A stretch of 64,000 nt of DNA, taken from assembly GCA_017991315.1 (NCBI GenBank), contig JAGOQS010000002.1, positions 434,001-498,000 of the forward strand. The letters are read 5' to 3'. Position 1 is the first letter of the stretch. Each line of letters starts with the position of its first letter. Positions 48,905 to 57,659 of the stretch are shown one piece after another. The notes below the pieces were generated by a model that was not told where the DNA came from, did no database searches, and saw only the letters and a program-made list of their open reading frames with translations. A program made the position numbers and the translations under genes. Origin of the DNA: Ferrovibrio sp. GTDB lineage: Bacteria > Pseudomonadota > Alphaproteobacteria > Ferrovibrionales > Ferrovibrionaceae.

Positions 48905-50611
48905 CTAGAACTGCAACACGGCCTGAATCCAGGCACGGTAGCGGTTTTTCTCACCATCGCTGTCATTGCCCGAGGCATCATGGCCGGCATTGCGGCCGAT
49001 CACTTTGGCCAGCGTGGTGGTGATGGTGAGGGCCTGGATCGGGGTCCAGGCCAAGGCGATGCCGAAGCCCTGGATGGCATAATTGTTCGGCATGTCGCTG
49101 CGCGGCTGCCAGTTGATCCAGGGATCGGTATGCTGGCGCACAAAGCCAAGATCGTAGAAGCCGGAAAGCTTCAGTTCATCGCCGATCTTCCGGTGCAGCT
49201 CAAGCGCCAGTCGCCCGCCGCTGTCGCCGCTGCCCTCGCCGCTGGGATAGGCGCGCACGCGGTCGATACCGCCAAGCGAAAACTTCTCCGAACTGTCCAG
49301 GTTGTTGCCGGAAGTCTGCGCTTCCAGCGTGGTGATAAGGGTCCAGTCATCGTCCAGCTTCTGTTCGCGTGTCGCGCTGGCCGCCAGCTTGGCATAGAAG
49401 CCTGCCGTGCCGGCGGTGACACGATCATTGGCGGCGGTGCTGGGCGAGCGATCGAGATTAAGATGGCCCACCGTGCCGGTCAGCGACAGGCTGTTGTTGC
49501 CGCCGCCGAACCAGTCATCCACCACCGTTGCCGAAAGCCCCAGCGAGGCGCTGTTGATCCGCTTGTCGTTCAAGGTCGCGCTGACGGCACGATCCTGCAT
49601 CATCTTGAAGTCGTAGGCGCTCGAAAGCGTCAGCGACAATTCATTGCCTCGCAGCAGTGGGTACGTGGCGTTGCCACCGGCGCTGACGCTGTAGCCATTC
49701 AGCCCCAGATTGGCGAAACGGCCGCCAACCTCGTATTCCAGGGCCGAGCCATTGATGCCTAACACCAGGCCGGAATAGCCCACCGGCACCGCCATCGCGA
49801 GCCGGCCATAGCGCGTGCCTTCGCTGGCCAGGGCCACCGCCGAGTATTTCTCGCCGGCGCCGAACGGGTTCTCCACTGAGAGCGTCGCCAGCCCACTCAC
49901 CACGCCGGTACTCTCCGAGCCGCCATTGTCGAGCGTCGCCGAACCACTGAACAGCGGCTTGTCCTCCAGCAGCAGGATGGCGTCGGTCTCGCCCTCCTTC
50001 TCGCCGGCCCGCAGCGAGGCCTCCGCCTTCACGCCCGGCACATCCTTCAACACCGCGATGGCCTCGTCCATGATGCCAAGGTCCAGCGTCTCGCCCGGCT
50101 TTAGCCGGTGTTCGATAATGCCGGTCGCCAGATTTTTATCGAGCCTGCTCTTGCTGGCCGGATCGACCTTCACCTTGCCGAGCTTGCCCTGCATCACCAC
50201 GATTTCGACCACGCCATCGCGGATTGTCTGCGGCGGCAGATAGGCATGCGCCAGCTTGCCCTTCTTGCGGCTGTAGTCACTCAGCTTGCGCGCCGCCGCC
50301 TGCAGTTCCGAAAAGCTCAGGCGTTTGCCGGTATAGCCCTGCAGCAGAGGCGCCAGTTCCTCCGCCGGAATGCCATCCGACTTGATGCGGAATTCCTTCA
50401 CATAGACGGTCTGGCCCTTCTTCTCGGGCAAAGGCTGTTCTGGCGGCGGCTGTGTCATCGGCGCCAAAGGCGCCGGCGCCGGCTGGCTCCGGCCCGTTGC
50501 GCGCTCCGTCTCACGCAGAATGCTGCCGGCATCCTGAGCCGCAACCGGCATGGAAATAGCGCAGGCAAGCAGCAGGGCTGACATGCGTGCGATGCCGGTC
50601 ACAACATGCAT
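48905..50611 (-). CDS. TpsB outer-membrane transporter (ShlB/FhaC/HecB family)
   Basis: A 568-aa Omp85-superfamily pore that exports the adjacent TpsA. A signal peptide (MSALLLACAISMPVAAQ) is followed by a Pro-rich linker, a POTRA domain (YVKEFRIKSDGIPAEELAPLLQGYTGKRLSF and IRDGVVEIVVMQGKLG), and a beta-barrel with SVENPFGAGEKYS near residue 250 and a C-terminal aromatic ending VLQF. The start at 50611 is taken because it gives a complete signal peptide; ATG at 50584 is also possible. Upstream DNA carries an inverted repeat and direct repeats. Confidence 0.9.
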   Translation of the reverse strand: MHVVTGIARMSALLLACAISMPVAAQDAGSILRETERATGRSQPAPAPLAPMTQPPPEQPLPEKKGQTVYVKEFRIKSDGIPAEELAPLLQGYTGKRLSFSELQAAARKLSDYSRKKGKLAHAYLPPQTIRDGVVEIVVMQGKLGKVKVDPASKSRLDKNLATGIIEHRLKPGETLDLGIMDEAIAVLKDVPGVKAEASLRAGEKEGETDAILLLEDKPLFSGSATLDNGGSESTGVVSGLATLSVENPFGAGEKYSAVALASEGTRYGRLAMAVPVGYSGLVLGINGSALEYEVGGRFANLGLNGYSVSAGGNATYPLLRGNELSLTLSSAYDFKMMQDRAVSATLNDKRINSASLGLSATVVDDWFGGGNNSLSLTGTVGHLNLDRSPSTAANDRVTAGTAGFYAKLAASATREQKLDDDWTLITTLEAQTSGNNLDSSEKFSLGGIDRVRAYPSGEGSGDSGGRLALELHRKIGDELKLSGFYDLGFVRQHTDPWINWQPRSDMPNNYAIQGFGIALAWTPIQALTITTTLAKVIGRNAGHDASGNDSDGEKNRYRAWIQAVLQF

Positions 50612-50614
50612 TTT

Positions 50615-50638
50615 ACAGGCGTCAATCCACACGCCTGT
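50615..50638 (-). promoter_or_regulatory. Inverted repeat over the tpsB translation start region
   Basis: ACAGGCGT-N8-ACGCCTGT (perfect 8-bp arms) ends three bases before the tpsB ATG at 50611, where the ribosome-binding site should be; no separate Shine-Dalgarno is evident. As RNA it would form a hairpin at the initiation region; as DNA it could be an operator. Confidence 0.5.
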
Positions 50639-50736
50639 TAGGGCATAAATTATACGTAAACCCACAGGAACGCTCGACTATTGGCCAATGGAACCGGGCC
50701 AAGCTAGCGCCGAGCATTTGCCAGCATCAACAATTC

Positions 50737-50766
50737 AATTCTTGTGGATTCTTTCAGAATCTTTCA
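50737..50766 (-). promoter_or_regulatory. Ten-base direct repeats, candidate response-regulator site
   Basis: On the minus strand TGAAAGATTC (50766-50757) is followed directly by TGAAAGAATC (50756-50747), then the weaker CACAAGAATT (50746-50737). A 10-bp direct-repeat period is what OmpR/PhoB-type dimers bind. The array lies about 125-155 bp upstream of tpsB, just past the stop of the regulator gene. Confidence 0.5.
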
Positions 50767-50787
50767 TGGCGAATTTGGCGTGTATTT

Positions 50788-51486
50788 TCAGCGCTCAATC
50801 CGGCACGGCGCGCTAAATATATAACCCTGGCCATATATCATTTTGATCGGCGGCTCGACCTCTACAGCCTGTCGTATTTTGCGCCGAAGGCGGTTAACGA
50901 CCGTATCCAGATTACGTATGTCGGCAGCCGCTTGTGGCCGGATAATGGCCTGCGCCAGCCAATCCCTGGAACAGGGCTGGCCGACGCGCTCGAAAAGAGC
51001 GGTGAGAAAAGACAATTCCGTGGCCGTCAACTTAATCGTCTTGCCACTGGGCGCAGCCAGGTGCCAATCCACAGCGTTAAGGCGCCAAGGCCCAGCTTCA
51101 TGGACCGCTGCCTTCCCCGCATTCGGCAGACGCCGCAGCAGGCTTTGCACGCCAGCGCGGATTTCCTGCAAAGAAGCCGGCTTGACCAAATATATATCGG
51201 CGCCGCTGTCAAAGCCTGTCGTGCGGTCTTCGCTGTCACCCAGCGCGGTCAGCATGATCACGCCGCAATCGCAGCGGCGGCGGATATCCCGCGCCATATC
51301 GAAGCCGCTGCCATCAGGCAGGCCGATATCAAGTATTATGACATCGGGAGGAGACCCTGCCTCCAGCTCTTCATTCATCTCCTGGCAGCTTGCCACCCCC
51401 TTGCTGGCATAACCCAGCAGGGAGAGATACTCGACGAGATCCCGTCGTAAAGCCGGTTCATCTTCAACGATCAAGATTCGGTTCAT
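50788..51486 (-). CDS. OmpR-family response regulator
   Basis: A 232-aa two-component regulator. The receiver domain has the acidic pair Glu8/Asp9 (VEDEPAL), phospho-acceptor Asp53 (ILDIGLPDG), Thr80 and Lys102. A C-terminal winged-helix DNA-binding domain follows (LTATELSFLTALF, TVVNRLRRKI, IYGQGYIF). Its start overlaps the kinase stop by four bases. Located directly upstream of tpsBA on the same strand, it is the likely regulator of that pair. Confidence 0.93.
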   Translation of the reverse strand: MNRILIVEDEPALRRDLVEYLSLLGYASKGVASCQEMNEELEAGSPPDVIILDIGLPDGSGFDMARDIRRRCDCGVIMLTALGDSEDRTTGFDSGADIYLVKPASLQEIRAGVQSLLRRLPNAGKAAVHEAGPWRLNAVDWHLAAPSGKTIKLTATELSFLTALFERVGQPCSRDWLAQAIIRPQAAADIRNLDTVVNRLRRKIRQAVEVEPPIKMIYGQGYIFSAPCRIER

Positions 51487-52931
51487 GCCGACACAGCAGC
51501 GTTGTTCAATGGTATGCCGGGTAAGGGCAAGTATATTGCCGCTATCGTTCCCCGGCCCGGTGCAGGCCGCAGGATAAGCCGCCCGTTATGAAAATCCAGC
51601 AATCTCCGGGTATTGTAAAGGCCAAGGCCGGTGCCGGTGGCCGCCGTGGTGTTCGATGCACGGAAAAATCGGCTGCCAATCGAGGAGACCTCCTCCTCTG
51701 GTATACCGATGCCATAATCACGGACCGACAGAACAATCTCATCCGCCTGCCGTAACACCGTCACCTCTACTGCAGTGTCATCCGGTGAATACTTGAACGC
51801 GTTATCGATCAAATTGATCAGGGCGGTAGCAAGCATCTGAGGATCGCCGATATACCGGGGCAGTCCCTCCGCAAGATAAAAGCGGAGCCGGCCGGCATCA
51901 TCCCATCCCTGAAAATGCTGCTGCATTCTGGAAACCAGGTCAGGCAACGCCAATTCCTCCGGCTGCGCCGCATCCCTTTCGCGCCGGTCTGCAGCCAGAA
52001 AACGCTCTGTAAAGCGGACAAGGCGCAATACAGCACCATGAATGGTCTCTACACGCTGGGTAACCGCCGGCAGCGACTTTTCAGTGACCACGTCGATCAT
52101 CTCGGCAGCGCGATCAATAATGCTCAAGGGGGTGCGGAATTCATGCGTTACCATGCGCAGCAATTGGCGCTGCTCCTTGCGTGCGGCCTTCTCCGCCGCC
52201 AGGGCTTTTGCGGCAGTTTCCTGAAGCTGCTTGCGTTCTTCGACCTCGCGCGACAGGGCAATATTACGCGCATGCAAGTCGGCCTGCAGGCGATATCCCA
52301 CCATGCCCAGGATGACCAGAAACAGGCAGCTGGTAACAAAATGGAAAAAGAAATAGTACCAGCCCTGAAGAATTGATTCGTATGTCCCGCTGCCCCAATA
52401 CATCAACCGGATGGTGATGATGCTGCGCAAGCAAAGAGCGCAGAATTGTATGGTTATCACCCCCAGGCCGATCCATCGGATCAGGCGCGGCTGGCTGCTG
52501 TCACGCCACAGAATTGCGAATATGGCCCCCGCTATCAGCATCCCGAGGGCATTGCTTGCAAGCACGCGCAGCCCGACATTACTTGGATCGACCAGCATGA
52601 TGACCGGCCAGAATATGGCGGCAAAGGCGACGCAGCCGAGCAGAAAGCGGGGATAACCCGATTGCTTCAACAGTCTGCCGAGGCCGTACACGATCAAGGC
52701 ACTGGCTACCGTAATAATAACATTGTGGGCAATGATATTGAGGCTCATATAATCTTTAAAAATGCCGCGAAAAATCAGCAACAGCATGGCAATGCCGTAG
52801 CAGATAAAACCGGCTGCAAAATACTTGAGGATGTGCAGTTGGCGCTGCGTCAGCCAGACCACCAGAAACACGCAGCCCTGCAACAACAGGGTAAGCGTGA
52901 TCATCAGAATACTTGTGGTGATATCGAGCAT
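51483..52931 (-). CDS. Membrane histidine kinase with multi-TM sensor
   Basis: A 482-aa sensor kinase. About seven hydrophobic helices fill residues 8-212 (for example 8-27, 36-55, 68-86, 96-114, 121-142, 190-212) with little periplasmic sequence, so it may sense a membrane or lipophilic signal. A coiled coil (EVEERKQLQETAAKALAAEKAA) leads to the dimerisation/phospho-His motif RMVTHEFRTPLS (His263), N-box INLIDNAFKYS, and G-boxes DYGIGIPEEE and GTGLGLYNTRRLL. Transcribed with the regulator. Base composition is AT-richer than in surrounding genes. Confidence 0.93.
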   Translation of the reverse strand: MLDITTSILMITLTLLLQGCVFLVVWLTQRQLHILKYFAAGFICYGIAMLLLIFRGIFKDYMSLNIIAHNVIITVASALIVYGLGRLLKQSGYPRFLLGCVAFAAIFWPVIMLVDPSNVGLRVLASNALGMLIAGAIFAILWRDSSQPRLIRWIGLGVITIQFCALCLRSIITIRLMYWGSGTYESILQGWYYFFFHFVTSCLFLVILGMVGYRLQADLHARNIALSREVEERKQLQETAAKALAAEKAARKEQRQLLRMVTHEFRTPLSIIDRAAEMIDVVTEKSLPAVTQRVETIHGAVLRLVRFTERFLAADRRERDAAQPEELALPDLVSRMQQHFQGWDDAGRLRFYLAEGLPRYIGDPQMLATALINLIDNAFKYSPDDTAVEVTVLRQADEIVLSVRDYGIGIPEEEVSSIGSRFFRASNTTAATGTGLGLYNTRRLLDFHNGRLILRPAPGRGTIAAIYLPLPGIPLNNAAVSA

Positions 52932-52984
52932 GACCCGACCCGCTCGCTCAAATGACTGGGGTCGGCAACAATAGCCTGCAGCCT

Positions 52985-53030
52985 GCCCCCTGAATGATCT
53001 TCGGGTAACATTAGTTTACAGTCAGGGGGC
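52985..53030. promoter_or_regulatory. Inverted repeat upstream of the histidine kinase
   Basis: GCCCCCTGA (52985-52993) and TCAGGGGGC (53022-53030) are perfect 9-bp inverted arms 28 bp apart, in the gap between the kinase start and the BKACE gene. The AT-rich core could hold the kinase promoter. Confidence 0.4.
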
Positions 53031-53054
53031 TCGGCAATGGCGGCACAAACCGCA

Positions 53055-53081
53055 CACCCCGCCGGTATTCCCGGCGGGGTG
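53055..53081 (-). terminator. Hairpin downstream of the BKACE gene
   Basis: CACCCCGCCGG / CCGGCGGGGTG form an 11-bp stem with a 5-nt loop, 37 bp past the BKACE stop on the minus strand. The following sequence has few T's, so it may need Rho or act mainly to stabilise the 3' end. Confidence 0.6.
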
Positions 53082-53117
53082 CATGACAGGCATAGCAGAT
53101 TGGGCGTTCTATTCCGC

Positions 53118-53945
53118 TTAAGCTGGCCGCAGCCCCAGGATCCGGCGGGCCTCATCCGGCGTGGCCGGGCGACGGCCATACTCGGCGCAGAGGCCGGCGA
53201 CGCGGGCGACCAGTTCGGCGTTGCTGGCGGCCAAGCGGGTGTTATCGAAGCGGATATTGTCCTCGAGCCCGGTGCGGCAATGGCCACCCATTTCGAGTGC
53301 CCAATGGTTCACTTCGAGCTGGTGGCGGCCAAGGCCGGCGGCGGTCCAAGTCGCTTCCGGCATCAGCTTGCGTAGCTGCGCCACCTCGAATTCCAGGATC
53401 TCGCGCCGTGCCGGCAGGGCATTCTTCACGCCCATGACGAACTGTACATGTGCCGGTCCCGGGATCAGCCCCTCGCGCACCAGATCGGCGGCGTTGTAGA
53501 GCATCGCCAGATCGAACACCTCAACCTCCGGCTTGACCTCGTAATCCTTCATGGTCTGTGCCAGGCCCTTGATGAAGTCCGGCGGGTTCTCATTCACGAA
53601 GGTGGGAAAGTTGACTGAGCCCGTGGCGAGCGAGGCCATGTCGGGGCGAAATTTCAGCATGCCGCCGCGCTCTTCCAGCTTGCGCCCGCGCGCGCCGGTG
53701 GAGAATTGCACGATCATGCCGGGGCAATGCTTCTCCACGCCTTCCTGCACGGCATGGAAGCGATCCGGATCGGAAGACGAGGACTCATCGTCGTTGCGCA
53801 CATGGATATGTACCAGCGAGGCACCGGCCTCGTAGCATTCATGGGTCGACTCGACCTGTTCGGCGACCGTGACCGGCACCGCCGGCGTGTCCTTCTTGCG
53901 CGGTACCGAGCCGGTGATGGCAACAGTGATGATGCAGGCTTCCAT
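53118..53945 (-). CDS. BKACE-family beta-keto acid cleavage enzyme (Kce-like)
   Basis: A 275-aa TIM-barrel, zinc-dependent enzyme of the 3-keto-5-aminohexanoate cleavage family, which splits a beta-keto acid with acetyl-CoA into acetoacetate and a new acyl-CoA. Typical features: GASLVHIHVRNDDE (metal His pair HIH), MIVQFSTGARGR, ATGSVNFPTFVNENPP, and GGHCRTGLEDNIRF near the C-terminus. Start at ATG 53945 behind AGGGTGG. It ends the catabolic cluster. The substrate of an individual BKACE cannot be told without the specificity residues being modelled. Confidence 0.9.
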   Translation of the reverse strand: MEACIITVAITGSVPRKKDTPAVPVTVAEQVESTHECYEAGASLVHIHVRNDDESSSSDPDRFHAVQEGVEKHCPGMIVQFSTGARGRKLEERGGMLKFRPDMASLATGSVNFPTFVNENPPDFIKGLAQTMKDYEVKPEVEVFDLAMLYNAADLVREGLIPGPAHVQFVMGVKNALPARREILEFEVAQLRKLMPEATWTAAGLGRHQLEVNHWALEMGGHCRTGLEDNIRFDNTRLAASNAELVARVAGLCAEYGRRPATPDEARRILGLRPA

Positions 53946-53991
53946 GTTTCCCACCCTAACTTTGTCGTTATGCGATTACTTTTGCGACCAA

Positions 53992-55557
53992 TTACTTCTG
54001 GGACTCGCCGTAGCCGCCGCCGCCGCCGGTTTCGATCAGCACGGTATCGCCGGGCTGCAGCACCAGTTGCCCTGTCGGCTCGCGCTGCTTGCCATTGATG
54101 GCAAAGGAGGCCGCTGCCCCATCCTCGCCACCGAACAGGCCCGGCGCCGGCCGCTTGATGCGGTTGACCATGAAGGAGGAGATCGCCATGCCCTCGCCGC
54201 GCATACGGAAGGCGAAGCGGATGCCATCGCCACCATTCTTCTCGCCGCGCCCGCCGGAGCCGTGGCGGATTTCGCGGCACAGCACTTCCATCGGCGCCTG
54301 GCTTTCCAGCACCTCGATCGGCGTGTTGGAAAGATTGCTCGGGAAACTGATCGCCGACAGGCCGTTATGACGCGCACTGGCGCCGGCACCAGCGCCGAGG
54401 AAGCCGGAAACGGAATAGCGCCGGGTGCCGCCAAGCCCCGCCACCTGCATGTTGTTGGACGGTGAGCCGGGCGTCGCCTGCACGCGGTCCGGCAGTGCCT
54501 GCGCCATGGCGCCCATGATCGCGGGCGGCAGCAGATGGCCGATCATGCCGCGCGCACCGCAGGGCGCGGGCCGCGTCGGATTCAGGATCGAACCGGCTGG
54601 CGCGGTGATGCGGATCGGCACGAAGCTGCCTTCGTTATTCGGAATCCACGGCGCGAACAGGGCTTTTAGCGCATAGGCACTGTAGGCATAGGTGTAGTTC
54701 ATCACCGTATTGATAGCGAGATTCACCTGGCCGCTGGAGCCGGTGTAATCCACCAGCACCTCATCGCCGGAAACCGTAACCTTGCAGGCAATGGTGATGA
54801 CGCCGCCCGGCATTTCCGCTGGGCCGTCATTCTCCACGGTATACTCGTAAACACCATCCGGCGTAGCGCGGATGGCATCGCGCATCGCGGTTTCGGTGCG
54901 CTGGCAGACCTCGTCGGTCAAGCGCTCGAAGTCAATACCGGTCTCGTCGATCAGGGCGGAAAGCAGTTCGCCCAGCGACGTGCAGCAGGACACTTGAGCC
55001 CAGATGTCGCCCATAGTCTCATCCGGCAGGCGCACATTGGTCTGGATCATTTCCACCAGCACATCATTCTGCACACCGGCCTGCAGGATGCGCATCGGCG
55101 GAATCTGCAGGCCTTCCTCGAACAATTCGCGGTTCGCCGGATTGCGCAGGCGGCCGCCGATATCGGGCAGATGACTGACCACGCCGGCGAAGCCGACAAT
55201 TTCGCCCTTGTGGAAAATCGGCATCACCAGGGTGGCATCGTTCAGATGTCCGGTGGCAAGCCAGGGATCATTGGTTATATAGGCATCGCCATCCTGCATC
55301 GTCTCGATGCCAAACTTGGCGATGAAGCTGCGAATGGTTGCGGGCAAGGTCGAGATGAAGGACGGGATGCTCTGGGAGGACTGCACCACATTGCGGCCGC
55401 GCCGGTCGGTGAGCACCACGGCATAGTCGTTGGCTTCGCGCACCAGGGTGGAGAAGGATGTGCGCACAAAGGTCGCCGCCGCCTCGTCCACCATGCTGAT
55501 CAGGCGGGTCCAGAGGATTTCCAGCGTGATCGGATCGATGCCCTGCTTGTCCTGCAT
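53992..55557 (-). CDS. Hydantoinase B / oxoprolinase family subunit
   Basis: A 521-aa HyuB-type subunit of an ATP-dependent cyclic amide hydrolase or related carboxylase. Conserved: DPITLEILWTRLISMVDE, DAYITNDPWLATGHLND, and the Gly-rich end IETGGGGGYGE. It starts within the stop of hyuA (TGATG), so the two subunits are made together. Family members include 5-oxoprolinase, N-methylhydantoinase, caprolactamase and acetophenone carboxylase. Confidence 0.9.
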   Translation of the reverse strand: MQDKQGIDPITLEILWTRLISMVDEAAATFVRTSFSTLVREANDYAVVLTDRRGRNVVQSSQSIPSFISTLPATIRSFIAKFGIETMQDGDAYITNDPWLATGHLNDATLVMPIFHKGEIVGFAGVVSHLPDIGGRLRNPANRELFEEGLQIPPMRILQAGVQNDVLVEMIQTNVRLPDETMGDIWAQVSCCTSLGELLSALIDETGIDFERLTDEVCQRTETAMRDAIRATPDGVYEYTVENDGPAEMPGGVITIACKVTVSGDEVLVDYTGSSGQVNLAINTVMNYTYAYSAYALKALFAPWIPNNEGSFVPIRITAPAGSILNPTRPAPCGARGMIGHLLPPAIMGAMAQALPDRVQATPGSPSNNMQVAGLGGTRRYSVSGFLGAGAGASARHNGLSAISFPSNLSNTPIEVLESQAPMEVLCREIRHGSGGRGEKNGGDGIRFAFRMRGEGMAISSFMVNRIKRPAPGLFGGEDGAAASFAINGKQREPTGQLVLQPGDTVLIETGGGGGYGESQK

Positions 55558-57659
55558 CACGCATCTCCCTTCAGCACTACTTCCAGCGTGCCGTCGCCGA
55601 GCACCGTCACCGTTGCCGGATAGGCCACCACAAGAGTCGATTCCGGCTCCACCACCACCAGCGGTCCGGCGAGCTTCGCGCCCGGCGGCAACTGATGCCG
55701 GTCATAAACCGGCGCAGTGGCGAATTTCTTCTCGCCCGGCAGATAGAGCCGGCGCGTCGAGGAAGCCTTGGCTTCGGTTTGGCGCCTGGCGCTGGCGGGG
55801 AAGGCATAGCGGCGGTGGCGTTCGCGCGACTGCGCCACCACGCGCCAGGTCACCACTTCCGGCTTGCCGCCCGGCACCGGACGCTTGAACAGCCGGATAT
55901 ATTCCTTGAGGAACAGCTCCTGCAGCAGCGTCTGGTTCAGCGCTTCGAAGGCGATATCGCCGAGATCGACCTCCACCTTGGCGCCCTGGCCCTGGTAGCG
56001 CATCTCAGCACAGAGATGCCATTGGATATCACCGGCAGCGATGCCGACATGGGAAAGGTCACTGGCAAGCGCGCTGCGCGCCGTTTCCAGGCGGTCGCCC
56101 AGATCGTGCCAGTCAATCAGGTCAACCGCTTCCAGCTTCGACCAGGATTGATCGGCGCGGGCCGGCGCCGCCAGGAAGCCGAGGCAGGAACCGACGCCGG
56201 AAGCCACCGGGCAAAGCACGCGGGCGATACGCAGGCGGCGTGCCACATCCACCGCATGCACCGGACCGGCGCCGCCGGTGGTGACAAGGGTGAAATGCCG
56301 CGCATCATGACCGCGCTCGGCGATATGGGTACGCGCGGCGGCGGCCATGTTCTCGTTCACGATATCATGGATGCCCCAGGCGACTTTCTCGGCAGACATA
56401 CCGCCGAGCCGCTGCCCCAAATCAGCCAGCGCCTGTTCGGCCTTGGCGAGACTGAGGCGCATGCGGCCGCCGAGGAAATTCTCGGCATCGAGATGGCCGA
56501 GGAAAAGATCGGAATCGGTCACTGTCGCATCGCTGCCGCCAAGATCGTAGCAGGCCGGGCCGGGTTCCGCGCTGGCGCTTTCCGGCCCTACCTGCAGCAG
56601 GCCCATGGTGCTGACCCGCGCGATGCTGCCACCGCCGGCACCGATCTCGATCAGGTCGATGCTGGGGCTCACCGCCGGCAGGCCACTGCCCTTGCGGAAG
56701 CGACGCACGCGGGCGAATTCAAAGGTATGCGTGATAGCCGGCACGCCATCCACGGCAACACAGGATTTCGCCGTAGTACCGCCCATGTCGAAGGCCAGAA
56801 TATTCTTCACCTGATGGATCGCGGCGCAATTGATGGCGCTGAGCACGCCGCCGGCCGGGCCGGATTCAAGCAGACGGATCGGGAAGCGGCCCGCCTGTTC
56901 GGCCTCGGTGAAGCCGCCGTTGGACACCATGATATCCAACCGTGATTCAAGCCCCAGTTCGGTGAGGCGACGACCGAGCGCATTCATGTAATGCTCGACA
57001 ATCGGCTGCACATAGGCATTCGCCGCCACGGTGGACATGCGCTCGTATTCGCCGATCTCGGCGGCGACTTCGGAGGAAATCGAATAGCTGCGTTGCGGCG
57101 TCGCCTGGCGCAGCGCATCGCGCACCCGGCGCTCATGGCGGCCATCGACGCAGGAATGCAGGAAGCAGATCGCCACCGCCGCGACATCCTCGCGCGCCAG
57201 CCTTTCGGCCAATTGCTTCAGTTCCGCGTCGTCTATTTCCTTCCAGTTCTCGCCAGCCGGGCCGATACGCTCGGCGAGCGGCAAGCGCTGGCCGCGCTCG
57301 ACCAGCGGTTCGGGGAAGCTGATTTCGAGATCGTAGGTGTCGTAGCGGGTCTCGCGGCGGATATCGAGCACATCCTCGGTGCCAGCGGTTACCACCAGGG
57401 CGGTCTTGACGCCCTTGCGTTCCAGCAATGTGTTGGTGATCAGTGTGGTGCCGTGCACCACGCGATGCACCGCCTTGCGGCCCTCAGCGACTGTCGCGGG
57501 AAGCTGTTCCAGCAACATCTCGATGACCCGCGCGATGCCCTTGCCCGGATCAGCCGGGGTGGTGAGCGCCTTGGCCACCCAGATCGTGTCGGTGGTAGCT
57601 TCCAGCATCACGCCATCGGTGAAAGTGCCGCCAACATCGACGGCGATCTGATACGTCAC
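55557..57659 (-). CDS. Hydantoinase A / oxoprolinase family subunit
   Basis: A 700-aa HyuA-type ATP-binding subunit of the ASKHA fold, with IAVDVGGTFTDGVM at the N-terminus, HGTTLITNTLLERKG, and FDMGGTTAKSC as second phosphate motif, plus the C-terminal hydantoinase domain. The start is GTG at 57659, four-base overlap (GTGA) with the Ldh-family stop; the open frame continues far upstream but without homology. Acts with HyuB. Confidence 0.9.
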   Translation of the reverse strand: MTYQIAVDVGGTFTDGVMLEATTDTIWVAKALTTPADPGKGIARVIEMLLEQLPATVAEGRKAVHRVVHGTTLITNTLLERKGVKTALVVTAGTEDVLDIRRETRYDTYDLEISFPEPLVERGQRLPLAERIGPAGENWKEIDDAELKQLAERLAREDVAAVAICFLHSCVDGRHERRVRDALRQATPQRSYSISSEVAAEIGEYERMSTVAANAYVQPIVEHYMNALGRRLTELGLESRLDIMVSNGGFTEAEQAGRFPIRLLESGPAGGVLSAINCAAIHQVKNILAFDMGGTTAKSCVAVDGVPAITHTFEFARVRRFRKGSGLPAVSPSIDLIEIGAGGGSIARVSTMGLLQVGPESASAEPGPACYDLGGSDATVTDSDLFLGHLDAENFLGGRMRLSLAKAEQALADLGQRLGGMSAEKVAWGIHDIVNENMAAAARTHIAERGHDARHFTLVTTGGAGPVHAVDVARRLRIARVLCPVASGVGSCLGFLAAPARADQSWSKLEAVDLIDWHDLGDRLETARSALASDLSHVGIAAGDIQWHLCAEMRYQGQGAKVEVDLGDIAFEALNQTLLQELFLKEYIRLFKRPVPGGKPEVVTWRVVAQSRERHRRYAFPASARRQTEAKASSTRRLYLPGEKKFATAPVYDRHQLPPGAKLAGPLVVVEPESTLVVAYPATVTVLGDGTLEVVLKGDA

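Noticed and set aside
42554..53030. Genomic island integrated at tRNA-Ser carrying the TPS and two-component genes
   Set aside because: The tRNA is intact and next to the block, and the kinase genes look AT-richer, but I found no direct repeat of the tRNA 3' end at the far side and no integrase.
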